From Telluria antibiotica (GTDB taxonomy: Bacteria > Pseudomonadota > Gammaproteobacteria > Burkholderiales > Burkholderiaceae_D), in NCBI RefSeq assembly GCF_011682055.1, contig NZ_JAAQOM010000027.1, forward strand, positions 1 to 63,146: a stretch of DNA of 63,146 nt, in the 5' to 3' direction. Under the pieces are notes generated by a model that had not been told where the DNA came from, did not search any database, and saw only the letters and a program-made list of their open reading frames with translations. The position numbers were made by a program, and so were the translations under genes. Shown in pieces: positions 1 through 10,312 of the stretch. Each line of letters opens with the position of its first letter. The stretch's first letter is position 1.

Positions 1-1
1 C

Positions 2-154
2 CTCGTCGAAACCAAAATGCGTTGCTTTAAGCTGCTCGGTGAACGGGTGATGGCGCGAGACTTCGACCGCCAGGTCGCTGAGTTGCAGGTACGTGCCGCT
101 ATCCTCAATCGCTTCACACGGTTGGGCACGCCCACGACGGTCGCCATGCCGTAA
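2..154 (+). CDS. IS5-family transposase, C-terminal fragment (partial at window edge)
   Basis: The last 50 codons of a transposase, reading in from the left edge and stopping at TAA 152-154. The tail has the pattern VETKM near the start, then FKLLGER, then ARDFDRQVAELQVRAAILN. This is the typical C-terminus of IS5/IS903 DDE transposases, where the VET Glu belongs to the end of the catalytic domain. With the matching terminal repeat 36 bases downstream, the assignment is secure although only the tail is visible. The protein would cut and paste the element and has no role in the neighbouring secretion locus. Confidence 0.82.
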   Translation, partial: LVETKMRCFKLLGERVMARDFDRQVAELQVRAAILNRFTRLGTPTTVAMP

Positions 155-3100
155 TTCCGTCCGGGATTGGGGGCATTACGTGCCCAGCTGATTTATGCAA
201 CAAAGCCTGTTCGATCAGGCGGCCGGCCGGGTCGTACTTCATCGTTTGCAGAAGGCCGTTGGCCTGGGTGCGCCCGGTTTCCTGGTACAGCGCGTCGCGC
301 TCGAAGGAGACGAGGTCTTGCCCGTCGAGCAGCAGGCCGTGCACGTGGCCAGCGCCGTAGGTCAGCCATTCGACGCGATGCCCGTCGGGGCGGGTGGTCG
401 CGGTGCGCTGGTTGAGTTCGTCGTAGCGGTGGTGCCAGACCGCGGTGCGCTTGTCGGGATGGAACGGACCTTGGTAGTGCTGGTGCTCGCGCACCAAGTT
501 GCCGGCGGCGTTGTAGAACCATTGCAGCCTGGCGTGTTCGTTCTGCGCTTCGGCAAGCTGGCCGTTGGCGTTGTAGGCGAAGGTTTCGGTTTGCTCCGCC
601 TGGCCGGGGGCTGCGGCCCGGCGTTGCACGAGCCGGCCCATGGGGTCGAAGTCGAGCCGGGTGGTCACGCCAGCTTCGACGGTTTCCGCCAGCACGCCGC
701 TGGCTTCGTCGTAGCGGTATTCGGTGGCCTTGCCGTCGAAACCTTGTTCCTGCAGCAGCCGGCCGACAGGGTCGTACAGGAAACGGTAGACGCTGCCGTT
801 TTCGTTTTCCAGCGCAGACAGACGGCCGAGCGCGTCCCACCGGTAGTGCAGGCTGTGCCCGAGAGCGTCGATGCGCTTTGCGATCAGTCCGGCGGCGGTA
901 TAGCGGTAGGCGGTGGTGCGTTGCAGTGCGTCGGTGTGCGCCAGTAGCCGGCCTTCGGCGTCGTGGCGCAGGTGCTCTTCGCTACCGTCAGGATGGATGA
1001 CGGCTTCGAGCTGACCTGGATGGTTGCCGCCTTCGCTGTGCGCTTGCGCCACCGTTTCCGCACCGAGCGGCGTGTAGCGGTAGCGCGTGACCTTGCCGGC
1101 AGCGTCGATGCTCTTGATCAGGCGCTTGCGGTCATCGTATTCCCACTGGGTGCTGTGCCCGGAACAGTCGGTGTAGCTGGCAAGCTGGCCGTCCGGGGTG
1201 TACGTGAGTTGCTTGACGCCGCCCTTGGCATCGGTCACTGAAGCGGGCCGGCCAACCTTGTCGTACGCGTATTCGGTCTTGTTGCCGCGTGGGTCTGTTT
1301 CCTCGACCAGGTGGTCTTGGGCATTGTAGTCACGCTTCCAGGTCCCGCCTTCCCCGTCGCGGATGCCGGTGACGCGGTGTTGGCCGTCATACTCGAAGTG
1401 GACTTGGCTGCCGTCGGCGCGGGTGTGCGTGAGCAGGTTGCCATGCGCGTCGTAACGGTGATGCTCGCTGCTACCGTCGGCGTGGACATGACGGACGACG
1501 TTCTTGGCGTCGTCGCGGAACAACCATTCCTCGAGCCCGTCCGGATACACGATGCGGTAGGTGTAGCCGGCGATGTCGTAGTAGTAGCGGGTCTCGTGGC
1601 CAAGCGCGTCGGTGACATAGGTCAGGCGGATGTTCTTGTCCCATTCGAGCCGGGTGTCGTAGCTGCCGTCGTCGGCCCACTCGCGGATCGCTCTGGCGTG
1701 AAGCCCGCTGTCGATGCTCGTGTCGTAGGCTAGATTCATGCCACGCCCGGTACGATCGGTGTAGCGGGTGACGAGGTGGCGGTCGTACTGGTAGTGCCAC
1801 GCGGCGGCGTTTTCGTCCTGGGCGCGGATCAGGTCGCCGTGGTCGTCGTAATCGTAGGCCGCAAGCTGACGCACCAGCTTGCCCTCCTTGATTTCCCACA
1901 GCGCGTGGATGCAGCCGGTATCAAGGTCGATCTGGGTGCCGGCATGGGCGACGATGGTCTCGCCCTGCTTGCTGATGATGTCGCTGAGCACCTGCTCGCC
2001 AGCATACGGGCCATTGGCCACGATGTGGTCGTAGCGCAGGCCGAGGGCGGCACCGTCGCGGGCATGCAGCGCGATCAGCCGGAAATGCTCCTTGCCCACC
2101 TCGGCTGCCTTCGCGCGCACGGTGTCGACCAGTTCGTAGGTTTCGCGCCAGGGACTGGGTTCGCCTTCGGGCAGCGGTTTGCCGAAGTCGAGCGTGAGCA
2201 GGGTGGCGCTCATGCGGGTGAGCGTGATTTGCTCGACCGGATCGTAGTGCCGCTGGCCGATGTCCAGCCATGGATAGCGATGGCTGCGGCCATCGGCGGC
2301 GTGATAGAGCAGGGCCGCCGGCTTGCCTTGGCCGATGACGTCGATGCGGGTGCTGTACGGGGTGAGCCAGCGCGCGCCGAGATTCCCGCGGTCATAGGCG
2401 GTCAGCTGGCTGCGATAGGTTCGGCTCCATGCGATGGGAAGCGGCGCATCCAGTACGAAGTCGGTGTGGGTGAAGGTTTCGGCGCCCGTGGCGAAGCTGA
2501 TCGAATGCGCGGTGCCGCCTTTTGCGGGACACAGCTTGCAGGCATTGGCGTCGCCCGTGGCCGGGCTTTGCCGACCGATGGTGCCTAGCTCGTGGCCGGG
2601 GTTGTTCTTTTTGTGGTTCGCGCCCTTGGTCGACGGTACCAGCGCCGCATGCCGCTTCTTGTGCTTGCCGACCGCGTCGCGCAGCCGCATCAGTATCCAC
2701 CGGATGCTCATCTGTGCCCGTTCGTCGGCCAGGGCGGCGAGCTTGCTGCGAAACGCCGGCTTGAAGTCGGTCAGGTGGCCGATGATGCCCGTCACGCCCG
2801 CTACCGCACTCTGCGGCAGGTGGCGGGCTGCCGCGGCGACAACGTAGTTCGCCGTGTTCTTGTACTGCCGGGCGAGTGCGCCGAGCAGGCGGCGCCAGCT
2901 GCTTTCCACCTTGGGGTCGTGCAGCTTGCTCTCGACTTGCGCCGGGGAGGCCACCTCGAATAGCGGTTCCTTGCCGATGCATCGGTTGAGGATCTTGATC
3001 AGATCGTCGGCGATGCCGTCGGCAACGTGGGCGCAATCGTCCAGGATGCCCGCCAGCTTGCCCATCGCACCGTCGATAAAGGTCTCGATCTCGCCAGCCA

Positions 3101-3560
3101 GCGTGGCGTTGAGGTGCGCGATCAGCACTTCGATCAGCGCGGCGCCGAGATCCTTGACGCCCAGCGCCAGCTTTTGCCGGACCAGGTGCAGCGCCGGCCG
3201 CAGGCTCATGCGGGCCGCGCTCATCCCCAGCGGCACCGGGACCACACCGATCAGGTTGATGCCCAGGCTGACCCACTCCAGGAAATCAATTTCTTTCTTG
3301 GCGATGGTCTTCTGGATGACCCCCACCACGTCCATGATGGCGTCGATCAACGCCATGATGTTGCCGATCACTGGCAGGCTGCCGGCAACCGTATTCAGGC
3401 GCTCCAGCGTCACATAGTCATGGCTGATCTTGCGCAGCCATTTGTCGAAGGCGGCGGCGGCGGCACCGATGTCTTTCTGGTCTATCGTATTGAGCGGAGC
3501 GACTGCGACTTCCGGCACGCGTTCGGCCGGCTTGGACGGGGCTTGCGTGGGTTCGGTCAT
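114..3560 (-). pseudogene. Rhs/YD-repeat type VI effector gene, 3' end removed by IS insertion
   Basis: A large Rhs-family protein, probably delivered by the VgrG spike encoded just upstream (25-base gap). Residues 1-330 form an N-terminal region with hydrophobic helices. Around residue 340 there is a DUF6531-like entry (CKLCPAKGG, then SWSRTYRSQ-like). From about residue 590 come many YD repeats, for example YDAHGNLLTHTRADG and YDPVGRLLQEQGFDG. The native reading frame stops at base 208 after about 1117 residues; the last 31 codons are read from the IS end. Missing are the end of the Rhs shell, the usual autoproteolysis site before a toxin tip, the toxin itself and any immunity gene. I infer loss of effector activity unless the rest survives beyond the IS. 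Confidence 0.85.
190..207 (-). repeat. Terminal inverted repeat of the IS903-group element
   Basis: An 18-bp end sequence marking the junction between the IS and the rhs gene. The complementary left repeat lies outside the window. Confidence 0.8.
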
Positions 3561-3585
3561 GGACGTTTTTTATCCGATGAATTTT

Positions 3586-6552
3586 TCAGGGCGAGGTCGG
3601 GACTTCAGCATCGATGCGCGGCAGCGATGCGGGCAAACCGAGGGGCGACGCGGCGGCAGGCTTGCCGGCACTTGACGCGCCGTAGGTATTCGGGACCATC
3701 TGGCAGATCGGTGCCAGCAGTGCTTGCGCGCCGCCTTTTTTTAACGACTGCACCGCGCTCGCAGCTTGCTGCGCGACTTGCGCAATCGCACCGAACTTGC
3801 CGGCTGCGCCGTTGAGGCTGGCTGGCGCAGCGTTTGCGCCGGCGAGCATTCCGGGGTGTTGCGCCCTCGGCACGGGCGCCGGCCGGTCAGCCGCAGCATC
3901 GGCGCCAGCGTCGGACAGCGCCACGGTCGGCCATTCGGTTCCCTGGCCGAAGTAGCTGTCTTCATCCCATGGGTCGCGCGGGTCCTTGCCGTAGCTGACC
4001 GTGGCCATTCCCATCGGCAGTCCGGCCACGCTGGCAAAGCCGTTGCCGTCGAGCGTCCCCTGGTGGACGCCACCATCGGCGTCGACGACGGTGTAGTCGC
4101 CATGCCGGATGCCCTGGCGCCTGGCGCCTTCCTGGTTCACGTACTGGTGATACAAGTCGAGCTGCCCCGGCGGCAGTTGCACGGTCTGCGGCAAGCTTGG
4201 CGTACCTTCGCTCTTGCCGGGGACGAAGCTATGTTGTGCCGCGTGTTGGCGCCAGGTGCCGTTGGTGCCATGGACGATTCCCGATGCGTTCCAGCGGCTG
4301 AAGCTGGTGCCGCCGTTGATCACCACCTCTTCCTTGGCCGTGATCGTGATGCGGTTGGCGGTATGGGTGATGTTGAGCTTGGCAAGGATGTTGACGCTGT
4401 CCTTCAGGGCGGTGATGTCGATGTCGGCGCCGGCCGCCACCAGCTTCATGCCGGCCTTGTAGGCGAACATGCGTACCGCTTCCTTTACGCTGACAAGCAG
4501 GCTCTTGCCCGAGCTCAGGCTCGTATGGCCGCCGCTGGTCAGGGCGGTGTGCTCCACACTCATCAGATGCGTGGAACCCTGCGTGCTGGTTTCGATGCCG
4601 GCGGGGCTGGCTAGAACCAGGTGAGGAGCCTGGAATTCCGGGACTTCGTCTCGCGCAGGTTGGCCGCCCTGGCCTTTGATGGCGTCGACCTGCACCTGCA
4701 GCGCGGCGGCGACCTGGTCCTGGTCGCCCGGCTGGTGCGCCTGCGCCTGTTGTGCGACCTGCGACAGGCTGTCGTGCAACGCATGGCCCTGCGCCATGCG
4801 CGCCAGCGTCTCCGCCATGTCGGTGATATGGGCGCGGGCGTTCGGCCGTCCTTCCGTGCTGAGCAGCAGGCCCTGCTGTGCGCGCACCGCGCCGTGGCCG
4901 TCGGTGCGCAGCTCGAACCCTTGGCCGCGGGCGTCCTTGCGTCCGGCATTGTCTTCGATGCGGTTGATATGGCCGAGGCTGAGCTGGCTGGCGAGATGGT
5001 CGCTCTTGAGCTGTGCCTGGATCTGCCCTTGCGTATCGTCCAGCACCAGGTGATTGCTGCGTCCGCCGGGCGCATTGCCGCCCTTGGCCGTGAGCTCGCG
5101 GCTTCTGAGCCCCATCAGTGCCCGCTGTTCGGGCAGCTTCCACGGCGGCATATAGCTCTGGTTGTACACGGAGCCGGTCACGATGGGATGGTCGGGATTG
5201 CCGTCGAGCCATTGCACAATCACTTCCGAGCCGACCCGCGGATGGCTGGCGAAGCCCTTCTCCCCACCGGCCCAGTTGCTGCTTACCCGTACCCAGCAGC
5301 TACCGCTTTCGTCCCGGTCCCAGTGAAACTTGACCTGGATGCGCCCGTACCGGTCCACGTTCAGGCTGCCCTGACCTTCCGGGCCGACCACGATGGCGGT
5401 CTGCAGGGCCAGCAGTCTGGTATCCATGCTGTTGAAGCCGCGTCCCGGCCGCCAGGGCAACGCCTTGTCCTGGCAGAGCAGGCGGTTCGTGTACTCGGCG
5501 AGCCCATCCTTCCCTTGCAAGTAGTTGTTGCTGGCTTTGTGGTGCACTTCCAGGATCAGGAATTCGCGGTCTTCGCTTTCGCTGAAATGGTCGAGCAGCC
5601 TGAACCACCTGCCAGCAGCCACGTGCCGGTTGTTGCCTTGCGCCTCGTACAGCTTGCCGCGGGCTTCGATCTCTTCCATGCGCAGTTGTGAAAGCCGGTA
5701 GGCGCTGGACTGGTCCTTGAATCCGTAATGGCCCTCATAGCTGTGTACCTCCAGCTGCGGAATATCGCCTTGCTGGTTGATGGTGACGGTATCCGCATGG
5801 ATCGGGCGCGGACTCTTGAAGTCGAAGCCGCTCACCGCCGCTTGTCCGGAGGCCCACTGGCGCCGCGGGCTCCAGTCGCCGATCGCGTCCTCTTCGACCG
5901 AGCCACCGGCCCGGTGGAAGCGGATGTCGGGCGACGGCCCGTCGATCGGCGGGGCGGCACGGGTGTCGTCGCAGACCCTGAGCGTATGGCCTTCACTGCC
6001 GTGCTCGTACCAATAGCTGTAGCCCGCCGCTTCCCAGCGCCGGCACAGGTAGTTGTGATCGGTTTCGTCCCATTGCGTGCACATCGTGAGCTGCGGCTGT
6101 TCGCCTCCGACCTCCCATTCCCACGCAGGAAGGCCGCCGTAGCCGGTGAAGATCGTCTCCGCCTGCTCGCGCAGGCTTCGCGCATGGAATAACCGGTTGT
6201 TCCGACGCAGGCGCGCGTACGCCAACCATGGCATCAGCGTGGCCTCGTAGAACGCTACGCCGCCATCCGTTTTGACCAGCTTGAATGAGGTGACATAACC
6301 GGTGAAGGGACGAAGCCTGCCGTCAGCCAGTACCAGCGAGATGCACAGCAGCTTGCCGTGCATCCTCTCGAGTTCTATCCTGCTGTCGTCGCTCAGGAGC
6401 TCCACCTTGAATTCGAAGTCGCGCGACAGGTATTCCGTGCCTTCGAACCGGTTCACCATCAACGTGGCTTGCGGGCCGTCGTTCCTCGGGAACGACAAGC
6501 GTAACAGCCGGGTATGTTGGTGGGCTTCCAGCAGTGCTTGCAAGTCAGTCAT
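3586..6552 (-). CDS. vgrG: Type VI secretion tip protein VgrG (TssI)
   Basis: Trimeric spike protein that caps the Hcp tube and carries effectors. The 988 residues contain a gp27-like N-terminal region (1 to about 330) starting with LEAHQHTRLLRLSFPRNDG. A gp5/OB-fold segment follows at about 385-475 (GRIQVKFHWDRDESGSCWVRV, then GFASHPRVGSEVIVQWLDGN). A DUF2345 beta-helix region lies at roughly 610-760 (GGTSFSRWN). The C-terminal extension (about 790-880) resembles the adaptor-like tails of Burkholderiales VgrGs and may load the adjacent Rhs protein. It lies 164 bases downstream of tssG and 25 bases upstream of rhs, so it is probably co-expressed with both. Confidence 0.95.
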   Translation of the reverse strand: MTDLQALLEAHQHTRLLRLSFPRNDGPQATLMVNRFEGTEYLSRDFEFKVELLSDDSRIELERMHGKLLCISLVLADGRLRPFTGYVTSFKLVKTDGGVAFYEATLMPWLAYARLRRNNRLFHARSLREQAETIFTGYGGLPAWEWEVGGEQPQLTMCTQWDETDHNYLCRRWEAAGYSYWYEHGSEGHTLRVCDDTRAAPPIDGPSPDIRFHRAGGSVEEDAIGDWSPRRQWASGQAAVSGFDFKSPRPIHADTVTINQQGDIPQLEVHSYEGHYGFKDQSSAYRLSQLRMEEIEARGKLYEAQGNNRHVAAGRWFRLLDHFSESEDREFLILEVHHKASNNYLQGKDGLAEYTNRLLCQDKALPWRPGRGFNSMDTRLLALQTAIVVGPEGQGSLNVDRYGRIQVKFHWDRDESGSCWVRVSSNWAGGEKGFASHPRVGSEVIVQWLDGNPDHPIVTGSVYNQSYMPPWKLPEQRALMGLRSRELTAKGGNAPGGRSNHLVLDDTQGQIQAQLKSDHLASQLSLGHINRIEDNAGRKDARGQGFELRTDGHGAVRAQQGLLLSTEGRPNARAHITDMAETLARMAQGHALHDSLSQVAQQAQAHQPGDQDQVAAALQVQVDAIKGQGGQPARDEVPEFQAPHLVLASPAGIETSTQGSTHLMSVEHTALTSGGHTSLSSGKSLLVSVKEAVRMFAYKAGMKLVAAGADIDITALKDSVNILAKLNITHTANRITITAKEEVVINGGTSFSRWNASGIVHGTNGTWRQHAAQHSFVPGKSEGTPSLPQTVQLPPGQLDLYHQYVNQEGARRQGIRHGDYTVVDADGGVHQGTLDGNGFASVAGLPMGMATVSYGKDPRDPWDEDSYFGQGTEWPTVALSDAGADAAADRPAPVPRAQHPGMLAGANAAPASLNGAAGKFGAIAQVAQQAASAVQSLKKGGAQALLAPICQMVPNTYGASSAGKPAAASPLGLPASLPRIDAEVPTSP

Positions 6553-6716
6553 CGTTTTGCTCGCTAGGTATTGTTGACCTCGAGATGCTCGAAGTCGCTG
6601 TTAGAGCGGGTCTGAACGTGCGACGAATTTGTGGACTGTAGTCATTAAATTGCGATTAGCCAGTGACAAAACGCAAGCTGGTGCGATGACAGCCTGCTCG
6701 ACGTTCGGCGAACGCT

Positions 6717-7799
6717 TCAGGTCAACTCGATGTCGTAACACACATCCCTGCGGTCCCGTTCCTGAGGCCCATCGACCAGATAAGCATTCCACCCAAGCCG
6801 CCCCGCGTGATCATCACCAAGCGTGACACTGCACACGTCAGCGGCCCGCAGCACCAGTTCGATCTCGTACTCGAGCGTGAGGCCAGTGAACAGCGCGAGC
6901 AGCGTCCGCAAGGCGCGTGCCGCCGTGCCATCCGGCAAGAAGGAGGAGAAGCCGATGGTATCGAGCGGACCGACGATCAAGCGCATGCGCAGGTCGCGCT
7001 GCCAGACGCGCGCACCGCTGATCGCCGTCGCACCGAGAGTCGCATTAGGATGGCCGAGCATGCTTTGCTGCGGAGCTGGGATCGCGTACCAAGCGCCAAT
7101 AAATTGCTCGGCGTGCACGGGCCGGCCGAAGTACTCGGACAGCACGCGCGCGATCTGCACCGCGGACACGGGCCGGTGGCGGATCGAGGCGGCGAAATAG
7201 CCGATCGCCGCTGCCTGTACGCCACCGGTCTCGTGCGCGTGCTTGCGCGTGCGCGGGGCTCGATTGCCGAGGCCGGCCAAGTCGAGCAGCAATGGCAGAA
7301 AGTCATCCTCATTCCGGCTCTCACAGCGCAGTGCAAGCCGGTATTTTTTCCAGGCGCCATAAAACAGGGCCAGCGAGCGGTTCGATAACGCGTCGAGGAA
7401 GGCACGCGGGCCATTGTCTTTGTGATGCAGCTCATGTTCCGCGATGCGCTCGGTGTAATGTGTCGGCAGCACGCCTGTGCCGCTCAGCAGTCCCATGAAC
7501 GCGGGCCGGACGCGGATGTAGTGCAGCGTCGAATTTTGCACTGCCGTGGCCAGCGCAGGCGCGTCGTGCGCCAGTTCGCGCGGTTCGGTGGCGATCGCCT
7601 CCAGTTGGCTGGCCGGGAAGCCGAGCGAGGTCGAATTCTCGAAGCGGAGGAAATGATTGACCACGTCCGCCTGCGCGACGCCGCGGCGCCGCAGCCAGAG
7701 TTCGAGGATCCGTACCGCCTGGAAGTAATCGAAGCGATAAGGCTCCTCGAACAGGCGCTTGATTACAGGAGGTTCAATTCGCCGCTTCTCGGTAGGCAT
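6717..7799 (-). CDS. tssG: Type VI secretion baseplate subunit TssG
   Basis: Baseplate wedge protein that pairs with TssF and TssK. The start at 7799 is chosen because the protein then begins MPTEKRRIEPPVIKRLFEEP, followed by RFDYFQAVRILELWLRR, the hallmark N-terminus of TssG. An upstream extension is low-complexity shadow sequence inside tssF. The length of 360 residues suits the family. Internal marks include GLLSGTGVLPTHYTE, ALFYGAWKKYR and the FLPDGTAARALRTLLALFTG region near the C-terminus. It overlaps the end of tssF by 37 bases, suggesting translational coupling. Confidence 0.94.
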   Translation of the reverse strand: MPTEKRRIEPPVIKRLFEEPYRFDYFQAVRILELWLRRRGVAQADVVNHFLRFENSTSLGFPASQLEAIATEPRELAHDAPALATAVQNSTLHYIRVRPAFMGLLSGTGVLPTHYTERIAEHELHHKDNGPRAFLDALSNRSLALFYGAWKKYRLALRCESRNEDDFLPLLLDLAGLGNRAPRTRKHAHETGGVQAAAIGYFAASIRHRPVSAVQIARVLSEYFGRPVHAEQFIGAWYAIPAPQQSMLGHPNATLGATAISGARVWQRDLRMRLIVGPLDTIGFSSFLPDGTAARALRTLLALFTGLTLEYEIELVLRAADVCSVTLGDDHAGRLGWNAYLVDGPQERDRRDVCYDIELT

Positions 7800-9610
7800 G
7801 TGAATAAGGCTTCCCCGCTTTTGTTGGAGACGATTACCAACTGGGTAAAACTGTTGGCGTGCACGTACAGCGCCAGAAAGCGTTCGATGAGTTGGCCGAA
7901 GGCATGGATACCGCTGCCGACGAAGGCGTCCTCGTCGACCGCCAGCCGGACTTCGACGCCCCGTACCAGGCACGGAAATGGATTGCCGGGCAGCCAGGCG
8001 GTGACCGGTTGCTGGCTGAGCCCGGTAATACCGCCGATCTGGCGTTGCGAGGACGGCGAACGCGGCAGGTCGTACAGCGCCAGCGTTTCGCGCAAGGCGT
8101 CGGCGCCGCCGGCGCTCAGCGACAAGTGATTCAGCGCCAGCAGGGAGATCAGGCGCCAGCGGACGTTATAGCCACGCTCGAAGTGGTAAGCCGTTGTCGG
8201 CTTGCGCAAAAAGCTGATTGAACTCAAGCTTGATCCACCTTCGAAGAACAAATCGCCGCCGCGCTGGCCATACGGAAGCTGCGACGGCAAGTCCCGGTTG
8301 GTACAGGTCAGTTCGACGTTCAGCGTGCTGGTCTCGACCTCCGCCGGATCGAAATCGATGTCGACGATGGTGATCTGTGTCTCGAAGCCGGGGCTTTTAT
8401 CGGCGAGGGTGTCGTCGTGCCGCAATGCCCAGTAATGACCGTTGTGTTCCGGTTCCTGCGCATGCTTGAGTGAATAAAAGGGACGGAATTCGACGATCGA
8501 TTCCCCTTGTGGCGTCTGGCGCACGAGGTTGACGGATTCGATCGCATACACCTTGTAGGCGAAGGCGCGGCGCGCATCCGCCAGCACAGGGTAGCTGGCG
8601 TTGGCGTGCGTCAGGCGAATGGGCTCGCCACGTTGGCGGAACAGATTCACGACCGGCGTACAGCCGAGCACGACGTTGTTGGTGCCGAGCGTGCCCAGCA
8701 TGCGCGCCAGGTTCGAGTCCGAGCGGATGCCGGACAATACGAGATGCAGGGTGAGCGTACGCGTGTGAGGCGGCAGGACAGCGGTCAGGGTGGCAAGGTC
8801 GATGTCGAAAAAATTGAACTTCTCGGGAAAGCAAAAATATTCGGTCAGCAAACGATAGGCGGTGTGCGAGCGCGCCGGAAAATCGATCAGCGCGTCATCG
8901 TCGTCGAAGCCGGCCGGGCTGAGCGGAATGGTGTCGAGCTTCACCCAGCGTCCATCGCGCTCGCCTTCGACGTAGGCGTCGACGCACCGCATGAACAGGG
9001 TATCGCGCAATGCTGCACAGAACGAGGGCTCTCCATCGATGAAGACGCGCAGCTTCGGCAGCGAAAAACTGTGGAGTGCGGCCTTTCCCTCGGTCGAGTG
9101 GATCGTGATGTCGATCCCGGCACCGGCGCCGGCAGGCAAGCGCACGGCAGCCGGCGCCTGGACGATGGCCTCGAAGCGGGCGTACGAAATCGCCAGCTTC
9201 GCGATCGTGACAGGGTAAACGGTTCGAAAGCAGCAGGGCGCGCCGCGGATCGCCCGTGTGTTGAGCTTGGTGCCGCGTGCGATCACGCCGGATGTGGTCT
9301 TCAGCTCGGCGCTGTCGAGGTCCATGCGCGCAATCGAGCACGAGGGAAAGGGGCGGACGTAGTGCGGATACAGCACTTCGAACAGTGCTTCCGTGAATTC
9401 CGGGTAATCGTCGTCGAGACGCTTGGCGATGCGTGCATTGAGCAGAGCGAAGGATTCGATCATGCGCTCGATGTGCGGGTCCTCGCACACTTCGCCACTG
9501 ATCAAGAGTCGGCCGGCGATTTTTGGATAGCGATCGGCGAAATCGCGCAGGTGACGGCGAAGATAGCCCAGTTCCTGCTCGTAGTAAGGGAGTAATTGTT
9601 CCAAGCTCAT
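7763..9610 (-). CDS. tssF: Type VI secretion baseplate subunit TssF
   Basis: Baseplate wedge protein of 615 residues. It opens MSLEQLLPYYEQELGYLRR, then FADRYPKIAGRLLISG, which is the classical TssF (ImpG/VasA) start. Later motifs include HPHYVRPFPSCS-like residues near 85-95, NFFDIDLATL near 265 and the C-terminal region around GGADALRETLALYDL. The start codon overlaps the tssE stop (ATGA, 9607-9610) and the end overlaps tssG, so tssE-tssF-tssG form a coupled unit. Together these proteins dock the tail tube and sheath onto the membrane complex. Confidence 0.96.
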   Translation of the reverse strand: MSLEQLLPYYEQELGYLRRHLRDFADRYPKIAGRLLISGEVCEDPHIERMIESFALLNARIAKRLDDDYPEFTEALFEVLYPHYVRPFPSCSIARMDLDSAELKTTSGVIARGTKLNTRAIRGAPCCFRTVYPVTIAKLAISYARFEAIVQAPAAVRLPAGAGAGIDITIHSTEGKAALHSFSLPKLRVFIDGEPSFCAALRDTLFMRCVDAYVEGERDGRWVKLDTIPLSPAGFDDDDALIDFPARSHTAYRLLTEYFCFPEKFNFFDIDLATLTAVLPPHTRTLTLHLVLSGIRSDSNLARMLGTLGTNNVVLGCTPVVNLFRQRGEPIRLTHANASYPVLADARRAFAYKVYAIESVNLVRQTPQGESIVEFRPFYSLKHAQEPEHNGHYWALRHDDTLADKSPGFETQITIVDIDFDPAEVETSTLNVELTCTNRDLPSQLPYGQRGGDLFFEGGSSLSSISFLRKPTTAYHFERGYNVRWRLISLLALNHLSLSAGGADALRETLALYDLPRSPSSQRQIGGITGLSQQPVTAWLPGNPFPCLVRGVEVRLAVDEDAFVGSGIHAFGQLIERFLALYVHANSFTQLVIVSNKSGEALFTCLPRSGELNLL

Positions 9611-10113
9611 GCTCCGGCACGTGTCGACGTCGAAACGGCCCGGCTCGCCTTGCTGATGCTGTAGTGCAGTGACGACGGCTGCAATACCGCATCGAAGTTC
9701 ACGGCTTCCTGTGAGGTGCTGGCGACGAGCATTGCGGTGATTGAAAAGTTCAGACGGTTGACTATCTCGTCGTCCGCGTCGAGCGAGGCTTTGGCATTGC
9801 GCAAACGCGGTTCATGGAGCTCGATTGCTTTTTCCAGGCAGGCGCAAATGTAGGCGCGGTCGGCGGGGCTGGACAGCGAGCGGGCTGCAAAATCGTTGAG
9901 ACCGTAGCTGACCACCGAGCGGCTACATTCCGGATAGGCTTTCAACAGGTCGTCGGGCAGTGCCGAACGGGTATTCAGCAACGCCTCGAGGTCGCGCGCG
10001 ACCATATCCTTGAGCTCCTCGAGCGAGATGCGCGAGAGCGCGGCATCGCCGGTTGCGCCGCGCACCGGCACACCCAGCAAGCGATCAAACAGCCCAGGTG
10101 TAAAACCCCGCAT
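9607..10113 (-). CDS. tssE: Type VI secretion baseplate subunit TssE (gp25-like)
   Basis: Small baseplate protein related to phage T4 gp25. Starting at 10113 gives 168 residues beginning MRGFTPGLFDRLLG and follows a strong purine-rich ribosome site (GGGAGGGG). The longer frame back to 10224 has no family resemblance. Diagnostic features are the ISLEELKDMVARDLEALLNTR segment, SVVSYGLNDF, and a C-terminal acidic and hydrophobic stretch (EPRLRNAKASLDADD, LNFSITAML). It is the first gene of the minus-strand T6SS operon and faces tssK across a 199-base divergent promoter region. Confidence 0.93.
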   Translation of the reverse strand: MRGFTPGLFDRLLGVPVRGATGDAALSRISLEELKDMVARDLEALLNTRSALPDDLLKAYPECSRSVVSYGLNDFAARSLSSPADRAYICACLEKAIELHEPRLRNAKASLDADDEIVNRLNFSITAMLVASTSQEAVNFDAVLQPSSLHYSISKASRAVSTSTRAGA

Positions 10114-10312
10114 CGTCCCCTCCCCGCGTCGGTAGCAACCGTTCCAAAGCGAAATATTTGCATAGGCCGCACCGAAAAAACAGCGAAGTATGGGCAGGTA
10201 AGTGCACCTGTTGAGCGACCGCAATCCTGCACATTGTTGAGGTACAAACGCGCGTGAGAAGGACTAATGTTCGCTGCTGGCGCTGAAGACATCATTCGGA
10301 GAGGAGAGCGGC
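10114..10312. promoter_or_regulatory. Divergent tssE / tssK promoter region
   Basis: 199 bases without a gene between divergently read T6SS genes. It must hold promoters for both directions. I see good ribosome sites at each end (GGGAGGGG for tssE, GGAGAGGAG for tssK) but no convincing sigma54 or sigma70 element. Confidence 0.5.

Larger units (their letters stand above)
1..207 (+). mobile_element. IS5-family (IS903 group) insertion sequence, right end
   Basis: Right-hand part of an insertion sequence entering from the left edge. It holds the 3' end of the transposase (2-154) and an 18-bp terminal inverted repeat at 190-207. On the minus strand this repeat reads GGCTTTGTTGCATAAATC, nearly identical to the IS903 terminal repeat as I remember it. 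The element ends at 207 and sits inside the rhs gene. IS903-type elements make 9-bp target duplications; 208-216 would be one copy, but the left end is outside the window, so this cannot be tested here. Confidence 0.87.
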
